Origin: Daucus carota subsp. sativus
Taxonomy: Eukaryota > Streptophyta > Magnoliopsida > Apiales > Apiaceae
Direction: 5' to 3'
Length of the DNA: 64,000 bases
NCBI RefSeq assembly: GCF_001625215.2
Contig: NC_030387.2
Coordinates: 41,315,606 to 41,379,605 of the forward strand
Part shown: in pieces, positions 22,593 to 36,453 of the stretch
Layout: every line of letters begins with the position of its first letter
Numbering within the stretch: position 1 is the first letter of the stretch
Made by a program: the position numbers and the translations under genes
Notes under the pieces: generated by a model
Databases searched by the model: none
Told to the model about the DNA's origin: nothing
What the model saw: only the letters and a program-made list of their open reading frames with translations

Positions 22593-25500
22593 ATGTCTAA
22601 CTCTAATCATAATTCTGGAGAAGGAATTTATATAACCACCGCCATCGCCGTTGACAAGGACAAGAATAGCCCTCATGCTGTTCGATGGGCCGTCGATAAT
22701 CAGTTGAAGAAGAATGCCTCTGTCTTTCTTGTTCATGTCCAGACGCATGTTTCACATCCGAGTAAGTTCCCCTTTTTTCCTCTATTATGGACATTTATGT
22801 ATAATAATTATGTTGATGATAATTATGAAAATGTGGACTAGCTAGCTGTACATTATTGTCATGTTTACAAATTACCATATGATTCCGGGAAAGCAATAGT
22901 CCAAATTTGTGTGAAATGTTTGATTATGCAGCAGATGATGTCTCTAAAGATGGCCGGGCACCCACAGAGGCTGAAATGCAGCAGATCTTCCTCCCGTATC
23001 GTGGTTTTTGTGCTCGAAAAGGGGTAAGAACCTTGATTGATTGAAATAAAAACCTGAAAAATGGTTTTGTTTGATACCACTGTTATATTTTTAATCACCA
23101 ACTCATACTTTTCTGAAAAAAGCATAAATGTTGCCTCGTCTCATGGTTGGCGATGTTTTACAGATTAGAGGGACAGAGATCGTCGTGACGGACACTGATG
23201 TTACAAATGCACTGGTAGATTTTGTTGTAAGAAATAGCATCAGCACTCTCGTTGTTGGCGGTTCCAACCGCAGTGCTCTGACAAGGTCTGTTCACTTCTC
23301 ATATATTTTTAACTTGCTTTCCTTAACTGTATGATCAGTAGGTTATAGTGACCTGTGCCTTGAACAAAGTCTTTGAATGGCAAGATTTGATTGTTTTCCC
23401 CAGGGCATTTAGAAATCCAGATGTGCCAACTTGCTTAGGAAAAATTGCACCAGATTTCTGCTCAGTGCATGCTGTATCCAAAGGAGGAAGAGTTCAGAAC
23501 ATTAAAACAGCCACTCGGGCTGCCAGACCTCCCACGAGCTCCAAGCCATTGTCTCAATCAGGATATTCATCAGACAGGTAAGCCATTCTGAAATGACAAG
23601 TCGTCTAAGACGAGGAAATATTGTTCTGAAACTGTTTCATGCACTTCTGCAGCAGTAGCTCTTTTAGCCAGTCGAGCTGGAAAAGCGGATCAGAAAAAAC
23701 ATCATTTGATAAAAGCAGCAGCGACGGTAGTTCGTACACAAACAAGAGCAATGATTTTAATATGATGCATCCGCTAGACAGGCACTCAGGCAGCAAATCA
23801 CCATTCCCACCTTCAGTGAGCAATCTCAACTACATGGTTCGCACCAAGCAAATGGGTAGTCCCAACATCTCATTTGACAGCAGTGAGTATTCCGGGCTAT
23901 CTAGCTTCCAATCAGCCGACTTTTCCATGGACAATTCAGACCGATCCCTGACATCAGGAACTTCCAAGACAAATAGCTATTCTTCCTCTCCGTTAGGAGT
24001 AAGTCCAATATGAATATTTTCCAGGTCTTCTGAATGCTCAGTCACTATCTAACTAAATCTTAAGCAATCTGTCATTACTGATCAGTTGGCCTTTCGATCG
24101 AAGGTTGACTAAAATGAGTAAAGTAAATACGATGACTAGGTTTATAATTTGGCGAGTTGATATATTACAGGAAGAAATAGAAAACGAGATGAAGAGATTA
24201 AAACAAGAATTGAAGCAAACCATGGAAATGTACAACTCGGCGTACAATGAGAGTATGACTGCAAAACAAAAGGTCAGAATTTGGCTTAATTTGTATCACC
24301 TTTTTGCTCTCTTTTGTCAAGGCCAACGAGAGAAGTTCTCATGTTGGCTATGGTTCCAGGTGAGAGAGATTGATGAATGGAAGTCAACGGAGACTCGTAT
24401 GATAGCACAAAAAAAGCGATCTGAAGAAGATGCATTAGTTCTTATGGAGATGGAGAAGCGAAAATGCAGGGCAGCCATGGAAGCGGCTCAAAAGGCTCAC
24501 CGTCTAGCAGAATTGGAGACTCAGAAACGAATCACTGCAGAACGTTTGGCTGCGTATGAGGCAGAAGAAATGAAAAAAGCAATGGATGCATTGACTCGAA
24601 GTGGTGTACGCTATAGAACTTATACTATTGAAGAAATCGAAGAAGCCACCAACAGGTTCTCTGAGTCGGCAAAGATTGGCGAAGGAGGATATGGACCTGT
24701 TTTCAAAGGTTACCTCGATCACACTGCAGTTGCCATTAAGGTCTTAAAGCCAGACATTGCTCAAGGAAAAGAGCAATTTCAAAAGGAGGTAATAATCCAC
24801 CAGCGAATACATATATACTCCCTCCGTCCCCTTTTACTTGTCCCTTTTGAAAAAATAACGCATCTTAAGAAATTGTTAGGTGGATATCTTGTTTTCATAC
24901 ATATCCCTAATAAATGTAATGAATTAGATAGAGTTGTGTATATATATATGCTAGTCAAACATTGGAAGTTGTTACATTTTGAAAAAACATACAAAAAGTT
25001 GCTTTGAAAAGAGAAGTGGACAAGTAATTTGGGACAAATTTTTTTTTCAAAAAAGACATGTAAAAGGGGACGGAGGGAGTATCATATTAACAAGAATTCA
25101 AAAGGATACTATTGTTCTGTCTTAAAAACTGTCTGATATTGCCTTCTGTAATGCAGATTGAAGTGTTGAGCTGCATGAGACATCCAAACATGGTTCTTCT
25201 ACTAGGAGCCTGCCCCGAGTACGGATGCCTTGTGTACGAATACATGGAAAATGGTAGCTTAGAAGATCGTCTATTTAGAAAGCACAACACTCCTCCAATC
25301 TCTTGGAGAACCCGTTTCAAGATTGCTGCAGAAATTGCCACCGCCCTCCTCTTCCTTCACCAGTCAAAACCAGAGCCCCTCGTGCATCGGGATCTTAAAC
25401 CTGCCAACATTCTCTTAGACAGGAATTACGTGAGCAAGATTAGTGATGTTGGCTTAGCAAGGATGGTTCCACCATCTGTGGCCGATAGCGTTACCCAATA

Positions 25501-25858
25501 TCATATGACAGCAGCTGCTGGAACATTTTGCTACATTGATCCAGAGTACCAGCAAACTGGAATGTTAGGCACAAAATCAGATCTCTACTCATTAGGTGTG
25601 ATGCTATTGCAGCTTATAACAGGAAAGCCTCCAATGGGTATTACTGGCCAGGTCTCAAGCGCGATTGAGAAAGGAGACATATCACAAGTGCTTGATCCAT
25701 CAGTTCCTGACTGGCCTGTCAAAGAGGCGACAGCATTTGCAAACTTGTGTCTACAATGCTGCGAGCTGAGGAGGAAGGACAGACCAGACCTAGCTAAGGT
25801 CATTCTGCCCGAACTGGATCGACTAAGAGAATTTGCCTGTTCTGATGATGAATACTAG
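22593..25858 (+). CDS. Universal-stress-protein plus protein kinase (RLCK-IX type, no U-box)
   Basis: Eight exons: 22593-22761, 22935-23023, 23164-23285, 23404-23577, 23653-23998, 24171-24272, 24360-24788 and 25157-25858, giving 710 residues. Order: USP fold (TAIAVDKDKNSPHAVRWAVD, residues about 12-160), a Ser-rich linker (about 190-310), a coiled coil (about 310-415) and the kinase. Kinase motifs: IGEGGYGPVF (from 440), VAIK (Lys461), HRDLKP (Asp556) and SDVG in place of DFG (Asp574), as is usual for this family. The protein stops just after DRLREFA, where PUB proteins would continue into a U-box, so no E3 ligase activity is expected. A further in-frame ATG lies at 22521. It is probably an intracellular stress-signalling kinase; the substrate is unknown. 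Confidence 0.9.
24818..25079. mobile_element. Stowaway-like MITE in kinase intron 7
   Basis: Inverted ends CTCCCTCCGTCCCC and GGGGACGGAGGGAG are flanked by TA on both sides (24816-24817 and 25080-25081). The element is 262 bp. It fills most of the intron between exons 7 and 8 without touching the splice sites. Confidence 0.85.
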
Positions 25859-26991
25859 AGACAGCTCAAGTTAACAGCCTACTTCAAGCTTTTGAGGAAA
25901 CTGGAATAGTCAGTCTGTTTAGAGCCACATTCTGGGAACCAGACTTCACTCGCATATACCTCTCTCTAGTCTGCATTTTTTGCGAGAATTTTGGGTTGCA
26001 ATCAGCTCCATTGTCTTCATTAGCGTCGACTCACCTCCACTCATAAAACCTGATTGTAACATCCTCATTCAGTCCCATCTGCTAGGCCAATAGTATGTTT
26101 GGGTACATGTATGCAGAGGTTATATCCATCCTACTCCAAGAAATATATAGTTTATATTTTTGATATATTTATCTCTTTGCGAAAGTCTGTATAATAATAA
26201 TAATAGTAATCATAATAATGATAATAATAATAATAACACTTAAAAATAATTAAACTAACAAAATCAATAATAACACTTGAGAATAATTAAACTAACAAAA
26301 TTATTATTTTTAAACCGCATTGTTTAAATAGTTTTTCCTGTAAAACAGGATATGTACACTGCCCCCGGATTGATTCATAGAAACCAGAACACGACTTCAT
26401 TATTAGAGAGTTATATTCCCAGTCAGGGCATCTCTAGTTTTTGCATTATCTTAATGTTGAAATTAAAATAAGGTTCTTTACAAAAAATAAATTAATTAAT
26501 TAATTAAAATAAGGTTTTAAAAAAAAAACTATTTTTGTTAAGTTCAACTCATTTTATACTAGGTCTTAACCCAAAACAAAACATATTTGAAATCAATAAT
26601 GGTAGATTAAATGTGATCGTGCACTTAAACTTCAGACTACAAGCTGGAATGTTAAATAAAATTTATTTCTCCGTGTGCAACAAAAGATTTACAAGTCTAA
26701 GGAACCTACCATCATGATTCCAAAGGGCAAATTCTTGTAATGAAGTGTAGATGCAAAAAGAATGCTGCTGAACTCAATTCTATAATCCTGGAATTGAAGC
26801 TTTACACTCTACAAGGGGCAAAACTGAGTCATTACACTCGTATTCCCTTTATTCTAAAATTTCTAACCCATGTATTGTTATGGGAAGAAGTAAGGTACAG
26901 TGATCGGCCTGAAAAAAAGCTCCCCTTGTCTTGATAACAGGTATTGGAAGGTTAAAGAACAGGAGGAAAATATAGTAAAGAACTCAACTCC
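25859..26991. other. Convergent 3' region of USP-kinase and PDH-E2, with microsatellite
   Basis: An interrupted (ATA)n tract lies at about 26189-26236. It is followed by a tandem copy of about 42 bp (TAATAACACTT.A.AATAATTA, starting at about 26233 and 26268). The remainder is 3' UTR and AT-rich spacer. I see no gene. Confidence 0.6.
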
Positions 26992-29900
26992 CTAAAGCAA
27001 CATCGTCTCTGGATTCTCGATGTATCCTTTAAATGCCTTTAGCCATTCGGCACCGATAGCACCTGCAGATTACCAAACCAAAATTCATCTTCCAGTATTG
27101 TAGAGTAAAACCAATAAATATTTCTTCAGTGGGTCCTACAACATATGGCTCGCAATATAGTATGTCTCACCAATATGGATCAAGGGCTATAGTCCATCGA
27201 AAATAATAACTTGCTACAGGAGTGCTGAATAGACATATACAAACAGCAGCTAAAATTCATAATCTGAAATTCTAAAGAACCTACCATCAATAACACGATG
27301 ATCACAGCTCAGAGTCACAGCCATGAAGGAAGCAAAAGCATATTGATCCGTACCAGCACCAGGTATGACCCTCTTTTCAGCTGCTTGACAATAAGTTTTA
27401 ATAGTTATAGAAGTGAAATTATGTTTAAGCACTTAAAACACACTACACCAAACTCACCAGAACCAACAGCAAGGATTCCTGCTTGAGGAGGATTAATAAT
27501 GGCACAGAATTGCTTGACACCAAATGGCCCCCCCAAGTTTGATACAGTAAATGTGCCTCCCTGCAAACAGTATTACATCAACTTCAACTTCAAGTACAAG
27601 CGTGTACCCATGAGTAACAAAATCTATACCAACCTCATAGTCTTCTGGTTTTAAGTTGTTCTCCTTGGCTTTCTGAGCCAAATGCTTTACTTCATCACCG
27701 ATTTTGGACAAGCCTTTCTTGTCAGCATCCTGTAAAATCAATCCCATGGTTAAAGATTAAAATAATGACTCCAATACATGATGTTATTATCACACCAAGA
27801 TATTATATGGTGGACAAAAATTGGAAAACCAGCTTACCCTAATGACGGGAACAAACAACCCATTATCTGTCTGTACAGCAACATTTATGTTCACATTGTG
27901 GTACCTGTACAGATGCAACAAAGAAGTACATCAGCCTACCATATCTCCACCAAAAATCTTTAGTATCAGTACTGCATGCTTACTGGCGAATATATTCATT
28001 GGTCCATGAACTGTTGCACTGAGGAACTTTTCGAAGTGCCAAAGCAGCAGCCTGCAATTAAGTCAAGTTATATTAAATGTTTTCACTGACTATTGATCTC
28101 ATTTAAAATAGCCATAAGAACTGTTATCAACTCTTGTGGTATTGGATGATATGGTTAAGTAGTTCCACTTGTCTTACTGCTCAAGAGATGCAGGAAAAAC
28201 TAAACAACTAACAAGACTGAAGCAGCTCAGCAACTACTATGTGGGTCTGTCCACTATAACTACAAGTGTTACTTCATTTCAAGAACAACATATAAACTAA
28301 GGCATTATGAAATTGTTATGTTTGCAGCCTTAAAAAGCTTGTGTAGGATAAAAAATAAATATATAATACCTTTATTACAAGATCATTAACAGATATTCTC
28401 TTCCCTCCTGAAGCTTCTTGTAGTGCATTGAGTTTTGCTCTTAAGCTGCAGAAATACCCATACTTTAGCGAAGAAAATGTACGTGCATTTTAGCTTTGTA
28501 CACAAGGTCTGAACACTTACTCCATAAGTTTGTCAACACATGTGTCCACTGTCAAATAGTAATGTGGAATTGTCTGCTTTGAGAGCAATAAACGTGATGC
28601 AGTGACCTGTCAAGTGTTGAGCTGGTAAGTAAGCAAATGTAGAGTAGTGATGATGGATCAAGAAGATCAAGAAAAAGAAAATACTGGGTCTCCCCTCCTG
28701 CATTTGAAATATGATGTACCACAAAAGCCGGATTTATTACTTACTCGAGGACAGAGAAATCTAACTTACCTTTCTTATCTGAGAAAGAGGAATATCTGTA
28801 TAATCCGTAGATGATACAGCTGGCTTCTCACTTTTAGATGCTTTAGGAGAAGCCTCCTTTCCACGAGAAGCTGCATCAAAGTAGTGGAATGTGTAAAAGG
28901 GTAAAGACAACTGTCTCCGGCAAAGGACAAGACCTTCAGTAGAATGAACTATAAAAAATAGATCGAGTCTCTTAAACTCTTAGACAGAGAATATTGATAT
29001 ATTACCCAAATAATCTTCGATATCAGCTTTTACAATGTTTCCATCAGGCCCTGTTCCTTTAATACTTGATAGAGAAACCTGATTCAAGGAAAAAATTCAG
29101 AGTTCTTAATATATGAAACACTGTAAGAAGACATATTAAACACTGAATGAAAGACATGCTAATCTCAATTCTATTAATCTCCCGTTACATTATTCTCTTC
29201 AGCCAACTTTTTAGCCAAAGGACTAGCGAATATTCGACTTCCAGTCTGTTTCTCTGCACTGGGCTTTGATGATTTTTGCTCGGGTGAACTCGTAGGTTTT
29301 TCAACTACATCTTCTTTCGGTGGAGTAGACACAGGAGTTTCCTTCGGGGAAGCTTCGGGTTCTGACATCGAAGGTTTGTAATCCTTAAATTTTGCAATGT
29401 CGCCCTCATCTTCAACAGTTATAGCGATGATCTGCAAAATAACATATCTTATGATTTATTAAGAAAACTGACCACAAAGGACAACATGCAACTAGTAGAT
29501 GTCATTACTAATCAAACAGCAATCCAAGTACAAAAACATTAACACGTATACTGACACAGTAAATTCTACTTCTCTAGCATTCCTCTCAATCTAGATAGCA
29601 AAATTCAAGCAACGTGTGTTCATGTGCTTATAATATGCAAATCTAGATTCTAAAAAAATTAATAGACATCCTTTACAGACTACGATGGTAGACAGCATGA
29701 AGCTTGAAACCAGAATCAGGTTGAATAAGGGGATGTGGTGAATATATAGTAATATGAAGTCAGAAACTCAAACATTACAAGGCACATATATTATATATTT
29801 TTTAATATGATTAATTTAGATGCCACTAAGTTTTCCATTTTAAGTTTAACGACAATCTGGACCAACTATTCAATGTCATCCACTGCCACTCAAACAGTAA

Positions 29901-32900
29901 AAACTTATAGAACCTAAACATATTAATTATTAGGATAGGTTAGTATCACCTCAAGGTAATGGTAGGATGAATCTTTAGGACAAGGGAATTGAGCTAAGGG
30001 GTAACTAAGCAAACCAAGACAATTTAGCATGTTTAGCATATGTCAATTTGACAGATTTATGGCCATTGTAATAGTAGAGCTTAGGTCAAGTAAGAATTGG
30101 TTTGCAGTTGTCAGAGAAGAGGAGGCTGTACGAAAATAAAATGTTCCTTTGTGAGATAAGAACATGAAATATAGGAACACGAAACACTTAACAACAAACA
30201 TAATTGACTCCTCCAACGTCACATTTACCTGATAAGTTTAAAACAGAATATTATCTCAAGCTACAATAATGAACATAAAATACATAGGTTGTTAGCTCTA
30301 ACCTTAAACTTGATAATTACATGCAATCTTTATAACAAATAATAATGCCGCCAGCAATAGAAATTAGTTACAGTGCCAATGAAACTAATATATACCTCCC
30401 CAACTTTAATTTCCTTTGCCCCATCCCCATGTACTATCTTAGCCAAATATCCTTCCTCCATGCATTCCATCTCAACTGTTGCTTTGTCCTAGAAATTTAA
30501 AATTCCAAAAGGTGTACAAAATTATCTTAACTGCATGTAAAACTTTAAAAACATCTCAAACTTTTATAATCAAGACATTAGCACCAATGCACCATACCGT
30601 TTCAACTTCACAGAGAACCTCACCAGTAGAAACTTGATCACCCTCTTTCTTTAACCACCTTGCAATATTACCCTAAATATCAAGGAAAAACTATATATTT
30701 TAGAACAATCTAAGATTAAATATCTACCTCTAAGCTTCAAAAAGATACTTGCCTCTGTCATTGTAGGAGAAAGAGAAGGCATTCCTATCTCTTGGTGTGG
30801 AGGAAGGCCTGAAAGAAAACATGCTTATTCCCCACAAGTTCGAAGATGAAATACAGTACTAAAAAATGGGTGTTCAAAATTAACCAAGTAGAAAACATTT
30901 AGGCAAACCAGTAGTTACATTATTGCTTATTATGATGTAATAAGTCTCAGATAAGGCTGCAAAATGTACCCGCCATACTGGCCAGGAATGCTACTTTACC
31001 ACCATATAATTAAGCGTTTTCCAAGATGGCAAGTCAACTAGTCTAAATGTGAAAGATCACTGGTCCAAGCCCATTTTAGGGGCACACATGCTAGGAATCT
31101 AATGAGATCAACTAACAAAATGATACCATGGGCATGATCCATACCTGAGCCAGTAGAGAAAGTTCTCCTATATTGTCCCAGTGAGCTGGAATTAGAAAGA
31201 TAGAATTACAAACATGTGTAAAGAATCCCAAAAAAATAAAATTTGACATACAATTTACCTCGAGAAACCTCGGGAAAGCACTGAGCCAACTAGTAGACTT
31301 TGCAATTTCATATTGCTTGTTGTAGACTTTATCTGCTTACTTCCTACAGATGTTACCTACACAATTAACTCGCTCCGGTAAGTTTTAAAGAATTCATTTT
31401 CTACTAGATAGGTCTAATGGTAGACTCTTATACAACATTAACAATATAAAGCTTTATTTCATTTGAGAAAATGGCCTCATTACATATTAACTTCTTTCAT
31501 TTTTTGAAGTATTATTTTTAGTATGAATAGTTAATCTGGTGACTGGTGAGCCACTTGAAGAAGCTTTGTTCATTTGCAAGTGACCTTGTCTAAGGATTTA
31601 ATTATTAGGCAAACCTAACATCCTTCAAGAGATACTGTGAGTTATAGACATATTATCACACCATGCAGGATCAAACAACAAAAGAGAAAAGTGCAAAGCA
31701 AAATAGCTTGTCTAATCACCATTGACGGATTTATAGAACTGTGGTTGTAATTAAGGCAATTTGTAGTCGAAGTGTAGTTACTGCAAACTCCATCCATTTC
31801 TTGAGATGCATTACCAATTCGACGAAGCTTCACAATATCTGGAAGAAAAAAGGTACTTAATAAGAAAATTTAATTATAAGGAAAAACACCCAGCACCAGA
31901 TCTCTACCCAACCACATAATTTATTATCACAAGAAGTATCAATCTGACTTACTAATGCCCAAATTTCAAGACAAATCCATGTGAAAAATGATATGGACCA
32001 GTGTATTTTGTATTAATTTCAAAAATAATTGAATAGACAAAAATATTTTCGAAGTACAAGCGCTAACAACAGGGTCTACATATATGAACACGGTTGGTGT
32101 ATATAATAAACATCTAACGCACAACTGACGATTGGCTGAGAAGAAATTTTAACATATGATAATAATTTCACTTTGTAATTGTTGTTCTACGTTAAAAAAT
32201 AAGATTGTCCTATGATGAAACTTATAGACAGGAGAAAAAGATAAAGGAGTCCAAAGAGAAATGAAAATATTACAATATTCTCATATCATTCAAATTAATC
32301 TAAATATGTACACACAAAAATAAGAATACATAATATTGGTTACCATCTCTGCCATTTGCGAAGGAAATTGCATCGCTGGAAAGCCATCGCACCAATAAGG
32401 CATGATCATGCCGTAGTAAACCAGGAGCACTTTTCAGCTGCCGAAATGATAAATAATTAATACCATTATTAGAAAAGTTGAAGCACCTAAAGACAAGGCA
32501 CTATGCATAATCTTATTCTGAAACAACTCCAATCTCAATTCCATAAAAGTGTTGAGCTGAATGAGCAACTTAAACATGATTAGGCAATTAAAACATTTGC
32601 AGCTACCAAATAGTGTTGTAGTCATTTGTGAGTAGTGAATTATTAGTGATGATGCCAAAAATTAGTTGCCCACATATCGGAATTAATAACCTTAGGCGCT
32701 GCTCAATTCACATAGCAAAAGAGGGTCAACAGAAGATTTGACTTGATGAGACTGGAATACATGTGAGTTGGAAATGCATATTCTTCATAAAAACTTAACT
32801 AGAATTGAAATCGATGAATAGGAATACAAAAGCGGGAATGAATGAAAATGAAAAGTGAAATCAAATGAAATCGAGATGAAAAAGAAACATGTAAGATAGA

Positions 32901-32957
32901 AATCTGAATCGGAAGCACCTTTTTAGAGTGACGAAAGATGTGGGCGGCGTAAGACAT
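26992..32957 (-). CDS. Dihydrolipoyllysine acetyltransferase, E2 of mitochondrial pyruvate dehydrogenase
   Basis: Nineteen exons: 32957-32919, 32437-32344, 31838-31782, 31343-31259, 31185-31145, 30808-30753, 30672-30598, 30488-30396, 29431-29189, 29078-29006, 28870-28770, 28606-28521, 28445-28370, 28051-27984, 27904-27838, 27729-27634, 27560-27458, 27380-27285 and 27062-26992, giving 539 residues. A Ser/Arg-rich presequence ([13 protein letters not shown] onward, about 1-110) fits import into mitochondria. One lipoyl domain follows, with lipoyl-lysine in ETDKATVEM (Lys151), then a Pro/Lys linker, the E1/E3-binding domain ([15 protein letters not shown] to KADIEDYL) and the acyltransferase core ending in DHRVIDG (His512, catalytic). 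It transfers acetyl from lipoamide to CoA. Intron 6 has a GC donor. The alternative start at 33014 would disturb the presequence. Confidence 0.95.
30673..30752 (-). other. GC-AG intron in the PDH-E2 gene
   Basis: Exon 6 ends GAG and the intron starts GCAAGT (30752 downward), ending TTTAG before exon 7. No GT donor nearby keeps the frame between MTE and GNIARW, the conserved lipoyl-domain sequence. The donor otherwise matches the consensus well, as expected for GC-AG introns. Confidence 0.8.
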
Positions 32958-34097
32958 GGAATAAGTGAGTCGAATCGTCGTCTTCTTCTTTTCCGGCGAC
33001 TGTAAAAACCTCAACTCGCTTCAATTCAATTGACGTGTTGCTTTTTTTTATAAATAAAAGATATAAAAATGGGTTGGTTTAAGAAGAGAAATAGGGCTGG
33101 ACACAAAAGCTGTTCAGTAGATCTCGCGCACACCTGTCCTTACCATTTACTTTTCTCATTTCTCTTTCTTCTTTTGACTTTTTTTTCCCCAGCTTACCCA
33201 ACTTTATTACTTTTTTTAATTTAATTTAATAGAATCAAGGAATTATTAGGTATTACAGTATTGCACTGATATATACAGTGAATGAAATTCTTATTATTCC
33301 TTTAAATATATGAATACATGTGTGGATTAATCTTTTCTGTATAAGCAACAGATCCGAGTGCACCAAAAGTTTCAAACCTGTAGCATCTCATTTTTACTCG
33401 ATAATATAGTTTTTGATTTAATATTCTCTTCTTCTTTTTTCTGTAAGAATCTCATATTCTCTCCTCTCTTTTTTTATATTGCATATGTTGAACCCTTTTG
33501 ATCAACCCTAGGGTCATCTCATTCATTATTTTCTTTTTTATTCTCAGCGACCTGTATCATGTTATTAAAGGGCCATAATACTGCACTGCCCCCTGCAGGC
33601 ACATAATTACTCTATAAATTTAATTAATATCGATTAATCTCAGCCTTTTTGTCTTAATCTAGCTTTTTAACAGTCAGACCAGCAAAGAGACACTGAATTA
33701 ACCAATGATGGTTGACAAGAGATCCTGCTAGACTGCCTTGTTTTTCATGTAAATACAAAGGCTTTGGGGATCAAAGCATAACAGAGAAATTTTTTGGCTT
33801 AAGAGTCCAGGAAGCTATTGTCAACTATCACCTTAAAGAGTGGGTTAAGCAGCTAAATGTGATATCTTCTACTTTCTTCCCATGTAATATCTATATATCC
33901 ACAAGATTACAAAGGAACAACATGTATCATAGTTCAAAAAAAAAAAAAAAAAAGAGGATTGATAACAATAGTCACGCCTCAACTGCCAAACTAACAGTCA
34001 ATGTTAATCTCCGAAACTACTTAAACACGCCAATGATGGCGGTGCATTGATGAGAACAACAAATGATCATCTTTGTTCCCAAAGTAAATTTGGGTTT
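32958..34097. other. PDH-E2 upstream region and TRB 3' region
   Basis: A TATA-like sequence (TATTTATAAA on the minus strand, about 33048-33057) lies about 95 bases before the E2 ATG. A poly-A run (about 33937-33953) lies on the plus strand in the TRB 3' region. The open frame at 33712-34050 crosses this run and is not credible. Confidence 0.5.
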
Positions 34098-36453
34098 TCA
34101 AAGATTACATCGCTCCCAAATCCCCTTCGCTACCTCTAATATTAACCAGGATTCTTCAGTCAATTCTTTGATATCTTCTGACTCTTTCACTGCTTCAGCT
34201 GCCGCAAATGACTTGTTGTCTGCATCAGCAACCCTGTGGGAAGCAATGCTATTGGCTCCTTCCAATGTATTAGGGTCTAATAGACCAGGCTTTTTAGAAG
34301 TCCCTGCCTTTGCATCCCCCCTCTGTCTTGGTGTAGGTATTCTTGAACCTGTATTTTTTATCTTGAAACGGTGCTCAACCTGCAGCCAAACAAATACAAG
34401 CTGGACAATTAAAAAACAGGCTTTAGGCAGATGAAGATACAAACAATGTGAGACCACCATTGCAGGTGAATGGGTGCATACAAGTTTATAAACAAAACCC
34501 TAGAAGATTTCGAGAAGGAACAGGGCTATTGTGTAAACATTGTGGAACAAGCCGGAATTCATAAATAAAAAAATTAACGAGGGGTGTGTGAGAATTATTC
34601 ATAAATAGGTATCTGACTTAAAAAGAGCCAAGCAACAACTATTGTAATACTTTGACTAAAAAGTCAAGAATCCAAAACTCCTTTACCTTCTCAAGCTTCT
34701 TCTGCGCAGTGAGTCTTCTGACATTTGAACTTAACGCTCTTCTGAAGTTTTGGGGCACCTCATGCTTTTGCTGCAGTTCACATGTAATAGCGAGAAATAT
34801 GTGAATAAACAGAAAGAGACAATAGAAGCCTACAGCTTTCCCAACCCTTATTTTATATCTAAAACTTAAAGTAGCTTGCATTAATACCAGCACAATTATA
34901 AAAATCAGAACTCACTGTAAAAATATATAGAGACATAAATCCTAGTCAAGGACCCTGCTGTCAAGTTTTTCAACTAACAGAATATATAGATAACTTGTAA
35001 GCTTATAAATCCTAAATAGCACTTGAGTTTAATAGCAACTGACTTACATACAAACTTGTGATAATTTTCCCTATAACAATTAAGTGCACTGATAATTTAT
35101 AAATCATGAGCTCAACTGCTCAAGTGAGCTTGCTATTTCACGTGCATTACTAGCACATCAGCACTACCTTATGGTCTCCATCTCTACACCTACAACTAAA
35201 GTACATATAAAGTTCATGTCACATATATTATATGTTTTTGTATCGAACCTCGATAAATCTGGCAATGGTATTAAAATCAGCCCCCCTCAGATCTTTGGTC
35301 GAAGATATTGCTTCAAAAATCAAATTGGAGTACCTGAGACAGGGCATCAACACCAGATCTGTGAAATCTGATAATCATAAAAAAAAATAAAAACTGCGAC
35401 GAACACATTAACAAGGTTCAACTATGATTGCTTTATAAAACTAATGTCTTTCCAGTTTCAATATGTCCCCATTACTTCAAATTGACCAATCAAACTATCA
35501 AAAGTTCTGCAATTTGACTAGCGACTCCCTTTCATAATTCCAAAAATAGCATAAACTAAAAATGCTATGGCCAGTTAAAAAAAAAGGCCAAAAGTGAAGC
35601 AGTAAGACCATAAACGAAGAAACTTGGAAGACACACACCTTTTAGTTGGTATCATAACAGCATTTGCTGGAGTTTTCGCATCATCAGGGACACCATTGGC
35701 ATTGGCATCCACAAGAACAAGGGCAGTACTGGCAGTTTGAGTAGCAGCATTGGTGTTTTGAGCAGCAGGAAGTGCGGCACTGCCATTTGTAATGGCTAAA
35801 ACAGGAGATTTCTCCTTCGAGGCTTGCCCAGCCGCAGTGCCACTAATACCCAAGTTCCGCCACTTATCCTGGTCATTGTAACAAAATTCACCACACCATT
35901 AATAAAATTAAAAAAAAAACAAGAAAAACAAATGTAGCACTGTACACAAACCCTAATTCACAATCACACATAGAATTAAAATTTATTCTGATATTCACGG
36001 GTAAAGAACCACTCGAATCAAAACACAAAAACCACACAATTATCAACACCCCGCAAACAATCATATCCAAATAATTCATAGTCCATACAAAACGAAACAA
36101 ACACATAACCCTTAATCGAAACAATCAATCACAACAAAATTCACAATACAAAGAGTACCGGAAAAATGTGAACAAGGGCAATTACAAAAACTAAAAAAGA
36201 TTGAACCTTGACACCAATGTATCAAAAACAGTGAATCACAAAAAATTATTAAAAAAAAAACAGAGAGAAGCTGGGCAATCAAGAAAAGTGAAAAAGATTG
36301 AACCTTTAAATCAATGTTGGAGCGGTGAGTGAGAGAGGGGGCAAAATCAGGATCTACAAGAATGGTCTTCCACTTGCCCATGCCATGTTTTTTGACACCT
36401 GCTTTCAGGGCTTCTTCTTCATCTGCTGTCCACTTCTGTTTGTGATTCCCCAT
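34098..36453 (-). CDS. Single Myb histone / telomere repeat-binding protein (TRB family)
   Basis: Five exons: 36453-36304, 35868-35639, 35333-35249, 34770-34687 and 34379-34098, giving 276 residues. The N-terminal Myb domain ([15 protein letters not shown] to SNIDLKDKWRNLG, about 5-58) carries the telobox motif LKDKWRN. An Ala-rich linker follows. A central H1/H5-like winged helix ([18 protein letters not shown], then [18 protein letters not shown]) leads to a coiled-coil-prone C-terminus. TRB proteins bind TTTAGGG repeats and telo-box promoters and work with telomerase and Polycomb complexes in the nucleus. Exon 3 could start earlier, but only CAG/GTACTCC at 35333 joins AAA AG in frame to the winged helix. 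The family is sure; the paralogue number is not. Confidence 0.9.

Noticed and set aside
32958-33014. Upstream ATG of PDH-E2
   Set aside because: It would lie close to or before the likely transcript start set by the TATA-like box, and family members start at [13 protein letters not shown]-type presequences.
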